Part shown: positions 46,859 to 58,915 of the stretch, piece after piece
Layout of the letters: every line of letters starts with the position of its first letter
How positions within the stretch are numbered: position 1 is the stretch's first letter
Origin: Salvia splendens
Taxonomy: Eukaryota; Streptophyta; Magnoliopsida; Lamiales; Lamiaceae
DNA: 64,000 nucleotides
Assembly: GCF_004379255.2 (NCBI RefSeq)
Contig: NC_056034.1
Location: 36,438,887 to 36,502,886, forward strand
Direction of reading: 5' to 3'
Position numbers and translations under genes: made by a program
The notes under the pieces: model-generated
Database searches by the model: none
Told to the model about the DNA's origin: nothing
What the model saw: only the letters and a program-made list of their open reading frames with translations

Positions 46859-47122
46859 TAACTCCGTAGAGACGAGGTCAAATACTAGATTATCATTTAA
46901 TTACCACTTATCTATCAATGATATTTTTTAAAACTGAGTCGATGATTTGCATACATACAAAAATCTCATAATTCTTTTTTCGAATTATTAATAAATTTAT
47001 TAAAAAAGGATTAATATTGTTTATCTACCAATCCTATAACTTAGAGCATCCGTAACGATGTTCTCCACGGAGACATAGCTCGTCCAGGGCTGGACGAGAT
47101 GCCATTGCGGACGATCCTTCAC
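46859..47122. other. Intergenic with a tiny Harbinger-like remnant
   Basis: At 47044-47120 a TTA is followed by GAGCATCCGTAACGATG and, 50 bp on, by CCATTGCGGACGATCC. This looks like a very short or truncated Harbinger MITE just outside the next element. Confidence 0.35.
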
Positions 47123-47125
47123 TAA

Positions 47126-49278
47126 GAGCATCTCCAGTGGGCGGATGTCCCACTCGGACATCCACTAGGACTTCCCAAAAACACCTCCTGCCACGTCACT
47201 AGGACTTCTCATCCCACTGTCACGTCACTAGGACATCCCCTTCACAATCCGCCCTTCCCATCGCCCTTCCCACTAGGACTTCCCGCAATAAAAAAAAATC
47301 ACAAATTCACAAATATACGTAACGGAATTATAATTTTGACATGGAATACGGGAAAATTGCAAATGCTTCATTAAAAAAAATTACATAAAAATAAGAAAAA
47401 AATTACATAATAAAAAAGAAAAAATTACATAATAAAATTTTTGACTCGGCTCACTCCTCGTCATCCGTGCCGCCCTCGCCGTCGCCCGTGCCGCCCTCGC
47501 CGTCGCCCGTGCCGCCCCCGTCATCCCCGCCGCTAATCTCGGCGCCATCATCTCCAATGGGTGGCATCCCCAAATCGCGCCGACATCCATCAATGACATC
47601 CTTCAACATCCTTTAGTACACAGGATCTGTCGTGCTATGCCACCTATGCATGGTCCGGACCAAGCTAGTCGTTATCTGCGCGCGGGCGAGACGGTCGTAC
47701 TCTTCTGGGGGAGAAGGGGCCTCCGATTGGACCTCGAACGACCCGCTGCTGCTTCCCCTAGCCTTCCGCTGAGCAGCCTTTTTCCCAATCAGGCGACGAC
47801 GCCGGCGGGAGTCTGATTGAGGTAGCGGGGACACTTCCTCGGCTTCTGGGAGCTTGTGCGAACCAGCACTGCTGCTGTATTCACCGGAAGCGTTGATCTT
47901 CGTCCGCTTCTGCCAGCCCGATTCGACACCCCCACAAAACTTTTGGGAATCCTTCACCACGAGATAGGACTCCCACTGGTCGAAATCTTTGAACTTCAAA
48001 GATCTGTCGGGGTACTGCGCCAGGGCACGGTTCTTCACATCCTCCTCGGACATACCGCTGGTTGCCTGGCGGAGATTGTTTTGGTAGAGGCCGGCAAATC
48101 GACTAAGCTTAGGCCTCAACCGCTCCCACTGTTTCCGGCATTGTTCGGGAACGCGACACTTCGCCCCAGCCGGTTTGTGTGTGAGGTAGGCATCAGCGAC
48201 ACGATGCCACAGTCTGTCAATATGCTGGTTAGCACCGACATAGGGATCCTCGACTATTGAAACCCAAGCCTTCGAAAGCGCGACGTTTTCCCACACGCTC
48301 CAGACCGTCCTCTTTCCCGTCTCCTCATCATCCTCCTCCTCAGCCACCGTTCGCGAGGAAGAGCCCGTGGCTTTCCCCTTGCCCTTGCCCTTGCCCCTGC
48401 CACAGCCCTTGCCCCTGCCCCTTGCCGCTGTCCCCACATCATCGGGAGTCTCCCTGACTGGAGATAGCCCCAACTCCTCAAAAGAGAAAGTTTCTACGCC
48501 GGTGAACTGAGTCTGCGGAACAAAACTGGAGGGGGTATTAGTAGACAACATATCGATAACCGGCCGATAGACATCGTCTGCTAGTGGTTCAGGCACCCTG
48601 CCACCCCCTCCCCCAGGCATGGTCTGCATCATCCCCGGCATCATCCCACCCATCCCCATCATATTTGGGGTCATGCCCCCCATCCCCATCCCCATCATAT
48701 TTGGGGTCATGCCCCCCATCCCCGCTGCCCTGGGCATCATACCACTCATACCACCCATCCCACCCATCCAATTGTACATATTGCAGTAAGGGGACATCAT
48801 ACCACTCATCCCACTCATCCCACCCATACCACCCATCCTACCCATTCCACCCATCCCCGACATTGCCAGAACCGTTGTCGCATTTTCGCTAGAGTTTCCC
48901 TCCAGTTCGGCGGGAAACGTCGGAGTCTGCGACTCGCTCGTGGCGGGGGAGTTCCTGTCGTTCTCCATTAAGTAGAAATGAAATTTGTAGTAAAAGAAGA
49001 GAGAAACTTGTTAACACAAGTGGTGCGCATGAAATGAAGTTCAACGAGTCGTATATATAGAGTTTTAAAAAAAAAATACCGGACGTCCGACCCACGCCAC
49101 AATGGCGGACGTCCGACCCACGCCACAATGGCGGACGTCCGCCCGCCCGTTGCCCGCACGTCCGAGGACATCCGACGTCCTTACGGGACGTCCGTATCCG
49201 ACTTGCCACGCCACAATGGCGGATGTCCCGGTCGCCCGTCGCGGATGTCTGACCGGACGTCCGCCATTGGAGATGCTC
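47126..49278 (-). mobile_element. PIF/Harbinger element with ORF1 only
   Basis: 2153 bp, ends GAGCATCTCCAGTGGGCGG and inverted GAGCATCTCCAATGGCGG, flanked by TAA (47123-47125, 49279-49281). Its only gene is ORF1 on the minus strand. The ends are built from repeated GGACGTCCG-like palindromic units. No transposase coding is present. Confidence 0.92.
47451..48968 (-). pseudogene. Harbinger ORF1 (Myb/SANT-like) with one premature stop
   Basis: Reads from MENDRNSPATSE (48968) for 451 codons to a TAA at 47615-47613. It then continues in the same frame for about 54 more codons to a TGA at 47451. Residues 35-125 are an extreme Gly/Met repeat (GGMGGMSGM type). The Myb/trihelix-like domain follows (WSVWENVALSKAWVSIVED, CRKQWERLRPKLSRFAGLY) and then the NAM-associated type region (FDQWESYLVVKDSQKF). 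The tail has two GTGDGEG repeats. Only the single nonsense change separates it from an intact gene, so the shorter 451-residue form might still be made. Confidence 0.85.
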
Positions 49279-49281
49279 TAA

Positions 49282-49998
49282 GGGACACTCGCCGTGGTGA
49301 CCACGAAGATTCTGTCTTGGGAGACGACGCGCTCGGCACACGTGGTGGTGCACTACGGACAAGGCGGTGACGCCCACTTGCCCCGGCGAGTTGGCGTCGT
49401 TTTGATCGTTGTAATTTTTATTCTATAAAAAAAAGTCAAAAAAATTGAAAAAAAAATCAGAAAAGAAAAAAATCTCACTTCCACAAATATTACTGCTTTT
49501 CACTCATTTTTAATTTTATTTTTAAATTTTTTATCCTCTAATTCTTCCTATAAATTTTCTATAAATATCCCATTTATCATCCATTATTTTACATTAATAA
49601 TTTTTTCCTCCCTTTCAATAAATTATAAGTTCAGCATTTCAATTACGTCATTTTAATTTTAATTTTATTTTTAATATAATATATATTTTTAATATAATTG
49701 TGATTTTTATAAGTTGAATATATTATTCAATTAAAATTAAACTGGTTGAGAAAAAATAAAATAAAGAAAAACTAAAATAGTAGAACTCATGAATGGTTAA
49801 GAAATGAGAAGGATTGTTATAACTTATATGTGATGTCTCTTAGTTGAGAGATTGAATAAAAATGAATAAAAGTGATTTGAGGCTCATAAATAATTAAGAG
49901 ACTAACTCTCCGTAGAACTTACACCATTGTTGTGGCCTCTCTTAAACATACTTAAAGATATTTTATAATGAGAAGCGTCTTATTACTTGAAGTCAACC
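49282..49998. other. AT-rich intergenic region
   Basis: Nothing recognised between the two Harbinger elements. Confidence 0.4.
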
Positions 49999-50001
49999 TA
50001 A

Positions 50002-51993
50002 GAGCATCCGCAGTGGTGCTCGCTGGGAAGGACGGCGTTCGTACCGCTGGCGCGGCACCGCTGTCGTCGCTGCTGCACTCCCGCCGCTGGCACGGCGCTG
50101 CTCAATGCATCAAGCACGTCCGTGCCGCTGAGCAGGCTACGTGGCGCGTTTGTATTGGCCAACTGATTATCCCTTGGAAATTCATTTTTTTTAAATCGAA
50201 AATAATACCAAAAATTAAAAAAAAATCAGATTCCCAAAAATATGGCCGTTTTATTACCGTTTCCTGAATATTTTTTTATTTTTTTATAATTTTTTATTCC
50301 CAAAATCATTAATAAATACACACATTCATCATCCATTTTTCACATCAAATCATCTCTCATTCATCTCTCATTCATATTTTTTCATACCACTCATCTACAT
50401 TTTCCTCTCTCACTCAAACCCTTCTCAAATGGATTTCACCGATATCATGGCGGAAGCGGAGCGCGATGAATAAGTATACTATGAACAATATTGTGCCGCC
50501 TATGAAGCCTATGTCGCCGCCACTACCCCCGCCCCTCCTCCTCGACCAACTAGATCAATTCGCCGCTACATCCCTCGTGACCGGGAGGGAGCCAACGAAA
50601 GGCTCGTTGCCGACTATTTTTCCGACCAGCCGCGGTTTCCGGAAGATTACTTTTGGCGCCGTTTTCGCATGTCAAAACGGTTGTTTATGCGTATTTTCAA
50701 CACATTGTCCGCCCATGTTGAATACTTTCAATCAAGTAGAGACGCAACCGGTCGGCAAAGTCTCTCGGCGTTGCAGAAGTGTACTTGTGCCATCCGACAA
50801 CTTGCTACTGGCAAACAGCTGACCTCTTCGACGAGTATTTGCATGTCGGTGAGTCAACTGGAAACCTATGCCTTCAAAAATTTTACGACGGCGTTCGTTT
50901 GCTTTCGGTGAGGAAATCCTTCGGGCACCCACCACCGATGATTGTCAACGGTTGCTTCGTTTTCACGAAACAGTCCACGGTTTTTCCGGTATGCTTGGCA
51001 GCATTGATTGCATGCATTGGAAGTGGAAGAATTGCCCGACTGGTTGGAGGGGGCAACACTTAAGCGGCCACAAAGGCGGCGGCTCAACACTTATCCTTGA
51101 AGCGGTCGCCAACTACCGCCTATGGATTTGGCATGCATATTTCGGTATTCCCGGATCTAACAACGACTTGAACGTGCTCTATTCTTCACCACTCTTCAAT
51201 GTTGTTTTGAATGGTGTAGCACCGGCAATCGACTTCACCGTCAACGGAAATGCATACCACATGAGTTACTATCTCGCCGATGGTATCTACCCAAGGTGGT
51301 CGACTTTCGTGAAGACGTTCAGCAATCCGCAAGACCCGAGATGGGTTCTTTTTGCGCAGCGTCAAAAGTCTGCTCGGAAAGACGTCGAAAGAGCTTTTGG
51401 GGTCCTTCCAGGCCGATTCAACATTTTGAAGGCCTCGTCTCGGTTGTGGTACGTTAAGAATATCGCCGACATCATGTACACATGTATTATCTTGCGCAAC
51501 ATAATTATAGCTGACGAAGGACCGAGGGCGACTAACTTTTACGACGATGATGAAGCCGGAAGCTCAACCGCGAGGTCTCCCCCACGCCGAGGTGTGCATA
51601 CGACGGTGGGTGAGAGGATCGAAACAAGAAACACAATGCGCGATACCCGAACCCACACTGAGCTACAAGAAGACCTAATCAAACACATTTGGGCGAAATT
51701 CGGCCACGAGTAGTGGGTTTTTTTTTTAATTTTATGAATTTAATTATGTATTTTTATTTTTTGGATTTTAATTATGTAATTTTTAATTTTTTTGTAATTT
51801 GTAATAGTATTCCGGGTATTTTTAATGCATTTTAATATTGTAAAAATGTTTTTATTTAAATTGAATAATAGAATGGTGGGACCCTTGAGCATGTCCTTGC
51901 GGAAGAGCATGGATGTGGGTGTTGTGTAAAAAAATAATAAAGTGGATGCGGGTCCACATCCGTGCTTTGGCAAGAGTACGGATGGGGATGGTC
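50002..51993 (+). mobile_element. PIF/Harbinger element with transposase only
   Basis: 1992 bp. The left end GAGCATCCGCAGTGGTGCTC follows TAA. The right end, inverted, is GACCATCCCCATCCGTACTC and is followed by AAA, so the target duplication has one mismatch. It encodes a HARBI1-type transposase and no ORF1. The first 400 bp recur inverted at 52810-53210. Confidence 0.82.
50429..51713 (+). pseudogene. PIF/Harbinger (HARBI1-type) transposase with intact catalytic half
   Basis: The natural ATG is at 50429 (MDFTDIMAEAERDE), followed at once by a TAA (50471). The frame continues to about 50810. Shifts near 50812 and 50905 lead into the 50868-51713 frame, which stays open to the end. The DDE triad is visible: SIDCMHW, GSNNDLNVL and DVERAFG. 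The tail ends LIKHIWAKFGHE. By family knowledge this nuclease cuts at TIRs with ORF1's help. With one stop and two shifts in the N-terminal half it is unlikely to be active. Confidence 0.88.
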
Positions 51994-52424
51994 AAATAAT
52001 ATTAAGTAGCCATGTTGAAATCATTTTTGACCAATATTATAATTAGATTTTGGAGTGAATTGAGATTCATCGAATTACGTCATGCATGGCGTAATCCACG
52101 AGAAAAGGGCAAAATTGTAAAAATGAAATTAACTTATTTTTGGAGTACTGATATTGGAAAAATAACAAAACTGTGGCTCTGTTACAAACTGATTTGGGAA
52201 AGGCACATAAGTGAACTCGAGATTTTGGTAGCGCGTGTCAGCAAGTGAGTCGGATTGCGCGTCGGGAATATAAACTTTGTACGGGATGAATCATGGCGAC
52301 ACGTCGCGAAATGCCCGCGTGTATTCAAGCCGCTGTAGACACGGAGATGGAGAGAGGTCCACATAAAATTCCACGCGCACTGCATAAGCTGTCATTTCAC
52401 GCTCAGGATAAGTGTTCCCTCGAA
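51994..52424. other. Spacer between inverted Harbinger elements, possible truncated ORF
   Basis: A TATA-like GGAATATAAAC near 52266 precedes an ATG at 52293 in good context. The frame (MATRREMPACIQ...) stays open up to the edge of the inserted element at 52425. I do not recognise it. It could be a short real gene cut by the insertion, or chance. Confidence 0.3.
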
Positions 52425-53210
52425 GAGCACCCACAACCGTGCTCTTGCCCGCGAGCACGGTTGTGGGTCCGGCCCCACTTTTTCTGTTTCCTCTTAAGCA
52501 AGAGCACAACACCAACAGCTGTGCTCTTCCGTAAGAAGGAGCACAATTCAATTTAAATAAAAACATTTCTATAATATTAAAATTTATTAAAAAACCCGAA
52601 ATAATATTACAAATAAAATAAAAAGTCATAATTAAAATCTTCAAAATTAATAATTAGATAATTAAAATCCTAAAAATTAAAAATTGCATAATTAAATTCG
52701 TAAAATTAAAAAAACCCACTACGCGTTGCCGAATTTTGCCCACATGTGTTTGATTAGGTCTTCTTGTAGCTCAACGTGGGTTCGGGTATCGCGCATTGTG
52801 TGCCTTGTTTTGATCTTCTCACCCACCGTCGTATGCACACCTCGGCGTAGATAAGTTGTATGAAAAATATGAATGAGAGATGAATGAGAGATGATTTGAT
52901 GTGAAAAATGGACGATGAATGTGTGTATTTATAGATGATTTCGGGGAAAAAATATAAAAAAATCAAAAAAATACAGAAAAACGAGCAAAAAACGGGCATT
53001 TTTTTGGGATTGTGATTTTTTTTATATTTTTTTGTATTATTTATTATTAAAAAAAATTTTCCAACGGATATGTCGTTGGCCAATTACACTCTGCCACGTC
53101 GCCTGCTCGCTGACACGGACGTGCTCAATGCATCGAGCAGCAGCGGACGACGTGTTCCATGCCACTGATACGGACTGACGGACGCCGTACCTTCACCGTT
53201 GCAGATGCTC
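52425..53210 (-). mobile_element. Inverted deletion derivative of the transposase element
   Basis: 786 bp. Read on the minus strand, it begins GAGCATCTGCAACGGTG, matches the first 400 bp of the element at 50002, then jumps to the last 40 or so transposase codons (from RRGVHTTVGE to LIKHMWAKFGNA) and the 3' non-coding end. Flanks are GAA and TAA, a target duplication with one mismatch. The deletion junction lies near 52850. Confidence 0.88.
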
Positions 53211-53213
53211 TAA

Positions 53214-53824
53214 TGTTAATTAAATAATGCATGTACACTTTGATAATTTCATTCACCGATTAGGAGACCTTCAATTTATTTTCTCGAGGTTGATAGTGGA
53301 ACTGTTTTCACATTATGAAATGAATAATTTCACACACAATTTCAACATATAGTAATTTCACTAACAATTTCATTCACTCATGAAAATGATGGCGTAAATG
53401 TGATCATGTACGCACTTCCTTATTCGAATTTTTATTTGCCACTAGATTTTATATAATATTATTTTATAAGTTAAATAGAGGAAAAAAAAGAGAGAGATAA
53501 TATTATTTTTGTTTTAAAAAACGTTTTCTTTTGAGCTGAATATAATAAATGAAAATATATTGTTTTAATAGAATAAACAGAATATATAAGTACTCCTAAG
53601 TATCTAAATTAGGAAATGCTTGTTTTTTAAATGTAGTGATAGTCGAATGTAGTACTTCTTTCGTTCAATGGTAGTTGGGTCATTTCATTTCTGCACTCAT
53701 TTTGAAAAAATACTAAAACATAGTTAAAGTAGAAGAAAAATAAAGCAAAAGAGAGAATAATGTAGTTAATACTCTTATGTATATTATTTTCTATCTTAAT
53801 TTATTCTCTCTTCACTTTTAGCTT
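53214..53824. other. AT-rich intergenic region
   Basis: A degenerate half of a Stowaway-like element may lie at 53650-53815. Nothing else. Confidence 0.35.
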
Positions 53825-55147
53825 CTCCCTCCGTTCCCTCATAGTTTAGTCATTTTTCCATTTCGGAAAGTTCCCTCATAGTTGAGTCATTTCCATATAT
53901 AAAAACTTTTTTCTCTTTCTTACTTTATTATCTTTTACTTTATTCTCTATATTTTATTCACTTTTTACTTTATTCTCTCTATCTTTTTTTTATTTCTTAC
54001 TTTTTTATCTATTTATTTAAGAGTGAACTACATAAATGATACTTGATCTTTCACTTTCGCACATAAATGGTACCTGCTCTTTATTTTATATCTTTTTTGG
54101 TACCCGTAACAAAAATAACCCTTGGTACCAAATATGTGAATTTTTGGTTATGAAGGATATTTTTAGAAATTTCAATTAAATAGTACCAAACATGTAATTT
54201 TTTTTCCTTTCTAATTTCTTTTTTTCTCCTTAGTTTATGTTTCCTCTTTTTTTTTTCTTTTTTTTAGTGTTTAATACAACCACTAAAAGAAAGATCGATT
54301 CAGAATATAAATCAAGAACAAAACACCTAATTAAATTAATTATTTAAAGTAATTAAATCAATTTAATATTTTTTATTAAATTATTTTATACTCATTTTAG
54401 GTTGAAAGTCTTACTAAAAATATTCAACTCCCTTATATCATTAGGAATGCAATTCACAATTTTAAATTTTTATTAAGACTATATTGATTAGTTATTAATT
54501 TAATATAAAATAATAGTAATAATTGTCATTATTATATAATATTATATGATTCCTAATTTAAATAATTATACTATAATTATTTATTAATTATTATTAGTTT
54601 TTAGTATTTTAACAATAATATTATTATAATAATTAAATATAATTATAACTATAATTGTAATTAAGTATATTTGAATGATATTAAAAAAAAATTAATTATT
54701 AATTTATAACATCGAAATAATAATATTAATATTGATTAATAATAATAGTATAAAGAGTGAGGAGAATGAGATAAGATATTATAATATCACATTTGATACT
54801 AGTTTTGTGTATGCCCAAAAAATATCCTATATAACACAAATGAGAAAATGTATTTGTTTAGATGGCATTTTGGGGTGAAAATCGCATCAGATACAAAAAA
54901 TGTGATTTATAGGTACTAAAGACGATATAAAATAAAGATCATGTATCATTTATGTGCGAAAATGAAAGATCATGTACCATTTAGGTAGTTCACTCTTTAT
55001 ATAAACACACTTAACATTCATTTCTTAAACTTTGTGTCGAAAAGTTTTGCCTCAACTATGAGGGAATAGGGGGAGTATTTATTACTATCATTTTTAAAAA
55101 ATGAGTATGGATAATGAAATGACTCAACTACTGCGTAACGGAGGGAG
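53825..55147. mobile_element. Stowaway-like MITE interrupted by a Mutator-like MITE
   Basis: Left end CTCCCTCCGTTCCCTCATAG, right end inverted CTCCCTCCGTTACGCAGTAG; TA follows on the right (55148-55149). Without the insertion at 54021-54995 it is about 340 bp. The left end is partly repeated at 53868-53900. Confidence 0.75.
54021..54995. mobile_element. Mutator-like MITE, second copy
   Basis: 975 bp with long inverted ends starting GAGTGAACTACATAAATGAT, about 80-90 bp of inverted similarity. Flanked by TTTATTTAA (54012-54020) and TTTATATAA (54996-55004), a 9-bp duplication with one mismatch. Homologous over most of its length to 29375-30660. Non-coding. Confidence 0.9.
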
Positions 55148-55149
55148 TA

Positions 55150-55384
55150 GCTGTTATCTTTCATGTGCAGTGCGTAATTTTTTTTTTTTTTTAAATAAAC
55201 TCCTATACTATAGATAGTAGGAAATTACAAGCATTTTGGGTGGGGATCGGAGGAAATTACAAATAAACTCGGGGATCAGTTAAAGGAGGAAATTACAAAT
55301 AAACATGTGCAGTGCGTAATTTATTGTTCATATATTATCTAGATTCTAGTACACATAATTCGTAAATTTGATACATATACATGA
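55150..55384. other. Intergenic with a small duplication
   Basis: The phrase GGAAATTACAAATAAAC occurs twice at 55250-55305, and ATGTGCAGTGCGTAATTT occurs near 55164 and again at 55305. Small local duplications only. Confidence 0.4.
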
Positions 55385-55635
55385 TGGGTAGTGATAAAAT
55401 GCAAACTCATATATTGTACAAACTCCAAACTTTTCAACACATTGTTAATACAATGTCAACACAGTGTTAAATTTCAATATTTTGATGTCAACACAATATC
55501 AACACAATGTCAACACGGTGTCAACCGTTGACACTGTGTTGATATTATATTGTAATCTGTTGATATTTTTTAATGGTCCAGATCATAGTTTGGAATTTGT
55601 ACAATATTTAGAGTTTATACATTCCTATACAAGAT
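55385..55635. mobile_element. TIR MITE with internal GTCAACAC repeats
   Basis: The left AAACTCATATATTGTACAAA matches, inverted, AAACTCTAAATATTGTACAA at the right end. The middle contains five or more GTCAACAC-type units and the inverted pair GTGTCAAC/GTTGACAC. Borders approximate; the superfamily is not assigned. It shares its repeat unit with 17415-17510. Confidence 0.6.
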
Positions 55636-55874
55636 CATATATGTATGTATGTATAGCATTACACTTAATCATTGGTCTCAATATAAAAAAAATTGCTCCA
55701 CATATTTAACTCACATTTGAAAGATTCAAATTTGAAATCAAATAGGAATGCCTCCGTCAATCTTTTTGTCCCACTGGGATGTCCTATTTTGGGCCAAATT
55801 GGGATTTATTTAAGCGATCCAATCTATAGCTTGGATTACTATTCCCCCAAAACGTAATACGAGTATTTTGTTTA

Positions 55875-56914
55875 AAGAGTGAATTAAATTTTCCTACATT
55901 TTTGGGGTTTACGCCTTTTTAGTTTATGCATAATTCCTGAACTTTAATGTTATTATATATTTGTTTTTTTTCATTTTTTATTATGTTTTTAAACCAAAAT
56001 ACCTCCAAAGCTTGGAGGGCATTTGTGCACTTTTATAAACTCTACTAATTTTGTTTTTCTCAATTCTCAATTTCAAAAATAACCTAATTAAGTGATCCTT
56101 GAACTTTGATTAATCACATTATTTTATCCTTTTACTTTCTTTTTAAATACTTTCGGACCTAAAATGTTAAATAAAGTACTACATTCATAACTATAAATAA
56201 ATTCATGAATTATATAAAATCAATACGGTAGCTTTGTTTTAATATTTTAGGATTGAGGGTGTATAATTTGAATATATTTTTTTAATATTTAAATTTGTAT
56301 TAACCATTGAATTAATAATATACAATAATACATCTATGACATGTTCTGAATAAATTGTAATAAATAAATAAAATAAAATAAAGTAGGAGTATGTTTTTAG
56401 TCCAAAATAATTTATATTTAAATAAATATATTAAGACTGAACTAATTATAAATATTGTGTTATCACGAACATAAATATATATTAATAAGCATAATATATT
56501 TCGAAGAACTAGTGAAATCAATTCAAGATTTATAAAATGATGAAACATAAAAAATTGATGTGGAGCATTTATATTTTAAATACTAGCTAGCTATGTAATT
56601 CATAAATATACTTAAATTTAATATTTTAGGTCTGAAAATATTTTTGAAAAGTGCAAAAGGATAAAAATGTGATTAATCAAAGTTCAGGGTCGCTCAGGGT
56701 ACTTTTAAAGCTAAGAAGTGAGAGAGACAAAATTAGTGTAGTTAACAAAAGTAATTAAATGCTCTCCATGGTTTGAGGCCATTTAGATCCATAAAGTGAA
56801 AAAAGAACAAAATGTGATTACATCAAATTCTAGAGATCTCTCAACATATTTTTAAAGTCTCAATACTAAAAAAAGTGCAAACCCCCAAATTCAGGGACTA
56901 TTTATGTAGTTCAC
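55875..56914. mobile_element. Fold-back-like Mutator-type element
   Basis: 1040 bp. Roughly the first 290 bp and the last 290 bp are inverted copies; for example CTTTGATTAATCACAT occurs inverted in both arms, as does ACTAATTTTGT. Flanked by a perfect 9-bp duplication TTTTGTTTA (55866-55874, 56915-56923). The central part is AT-rich and non-coding. Confidence 0.87.
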
Positions 56915-56923
56915 TTTTGTTTA

Positions 56924-58900
56924 TATCTTTCCGATATCACTTTCTTGAGCCGCCCCCATCGTATCCAAATTAACTTCCTTCTGTTGCCGCCGTCACGATG
57001 GTGGAACGGTCACATCGCCGCTGCAAACTCATCAACGACTATAGCAAGAGATGCAGTTTGGTTGTGGTTTAAATTACTTGCATTTTAAATATTGTCGTCT
57101 ACAATGAAATAGTCTTATTTTTCCATTTCTAGTAGTATACTAAAATTAGGCTCTAACTCTGTATCTAATAATTGTAAAAATTTTCTATGCTGTCATTTTC
57201 ATTAATAATACTTCAACCAATTTTTTCTCTCCATCTCTCTCATTTTATCATTTTTTGTAATATTATTAAAACTCATACCTTCCATTGCTAAAATTATTTT
57301 TTGTGGTGTACTAGTACTAAATACTTCAAAATAAATACAATTGGCTTATCAATAGTTATGAAAATAAACACAAAATGTTTCTTGTTGGATATAGCAAAGT
57401 CATTGTTCAATTTTCCTGTTTATATAATGTTGGGGTTAACCAGGAAACAGTGCAAGGGTTTGTATTTGTATTGACATTGATTTATTTCTTGAGTCCAGGC
57501 CATATGCACAGATCTGGGGCGTGACCATAACATGAAAAGTTCATATCCCACTTTTTATTTGGGGAGTATAATTAGTAGTACTTTAATATTTATAGTGATT
57601 TGAACTTTTAGTTTTAGGATATGTTGGTTGAAATTAATTTTTCATTTTATACAATCCATTGGAGAACAATTGTTTCGGTATTTGATCTTACATCGATAGT
57701 GAAAGTTTTCTCCTCCAATGCCCAACTCAGACAAACATTGATCTTATTAAATTAATCATCAAATCAAATATATTTTCTTAACTAATTAAACATTTTGAAC
57801 CCTAGATAACACGTGTATGTTTAAACAAATATTAATATATCAAAAACGACTCCATCTCCTCCCCACAAAAACAAAGAAAAGAAACAAAAATCTACTGCTT
57901 TCATTCATCAATGAACTTTTGCAGTCAATACCTCTGTGTAGAACTTAAGTTGTATGAAGATTATATATACATTGAAGATTGATGCACTGTGATACGATGT
58001 TAATCAGTGAAATAACTCCAGAATTAGCAACCTTGTTTTCTGATCTCAAAGGATTTACCGAATTATTTATCAGCTAGTTATTTACGGATTTTGTTAAGAA
58101 ATTATGTGATTGGGAAAGGTAAAGTACTTCTTTCAGAATTTCATATCACCTAGTATACAATAATATTGTATTGTACTCCCTCTCTCCAAAAAAAATATCT
58201 CATTTATCATTTAATCCATGTCATATGAATAAATGTTTGATTTTGTTTTAATAATAATGTGATGCATATATTGCATTCTTATTTAGTTTATTTGGTTTTA
58301 TTTGTTCAAAAGAATTATTCATAAAAGTTTTTAAATTTCTGAAATGATTGTGATTTACTATATGATTAATTTTCAATCTATATATTTGACTTATTAAAGA
58401 GATGGTTGTAATCGAAGTTTAATCATGTAAACACTCTGCACTCTTCATTGACCATCTTTAACTCAATTCAGTCACATTTATAGTAAATATTTGCATTATT
58501 TTTTCATAACTCGACTTATGCATTTTGATTTAATAGCAAGTTAGTGAGTTGGATTTATGTAAAAAATTATTTTTATATTTAATAATTTACTCGGTGATTA
58601 TTCCGCTTCCTCTATTTCAATCTGGATCGGCCACTATTTACAACACAAAAAACCCAAAAATACCGAGACAAAATAATTTCCTGAAAAAATAATTATTATA
58701 CCGAGAGAAACTAATTTCTGAAAGAGATTTTTGAGTTAGTACTATTAGTTATAATTAAAAACATAATAGCTCAATTACACCACCAATATATAATTTCAGA
58801 AATTCGAACCAAAATGCCGCCTTGTATGACTCGGCTTCGGATCCGTCGACTTGGTATACGTGTCAGGATATGATTGGTTTTGCGCATGTGTTCGAACCCC
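56924..58900. other. Intergenic, upstream of SEC61B
   Basis: A GC-richer patch at 56945-57060 may be a gene fragment but has no recognisable coding. A single Stowaway-like end (CTCCCTCTCTCC) occurs near 58177. The promoter of SEC61B should lie in the last few hundred bases. Confidence 0.4.
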
Positions 58901-58907
58901 TGAGGAA

Positions 58908-58915
58908 TATATAAG
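58908..58915 (+). promoter_or_regulatory. TATA box of SEC61B
   Basis: TATATAAG about 30 bp before a plausible transcript start near 58940. The distance to the ATG (655 bp) is explained by a likely 5' UTR intron. Confidence 0.5.

Noticed and set aside
55464..55709. 81-codon open frame
   Set aside because: Mostly the GTCAACAC repeats of a MITE; no protein features.
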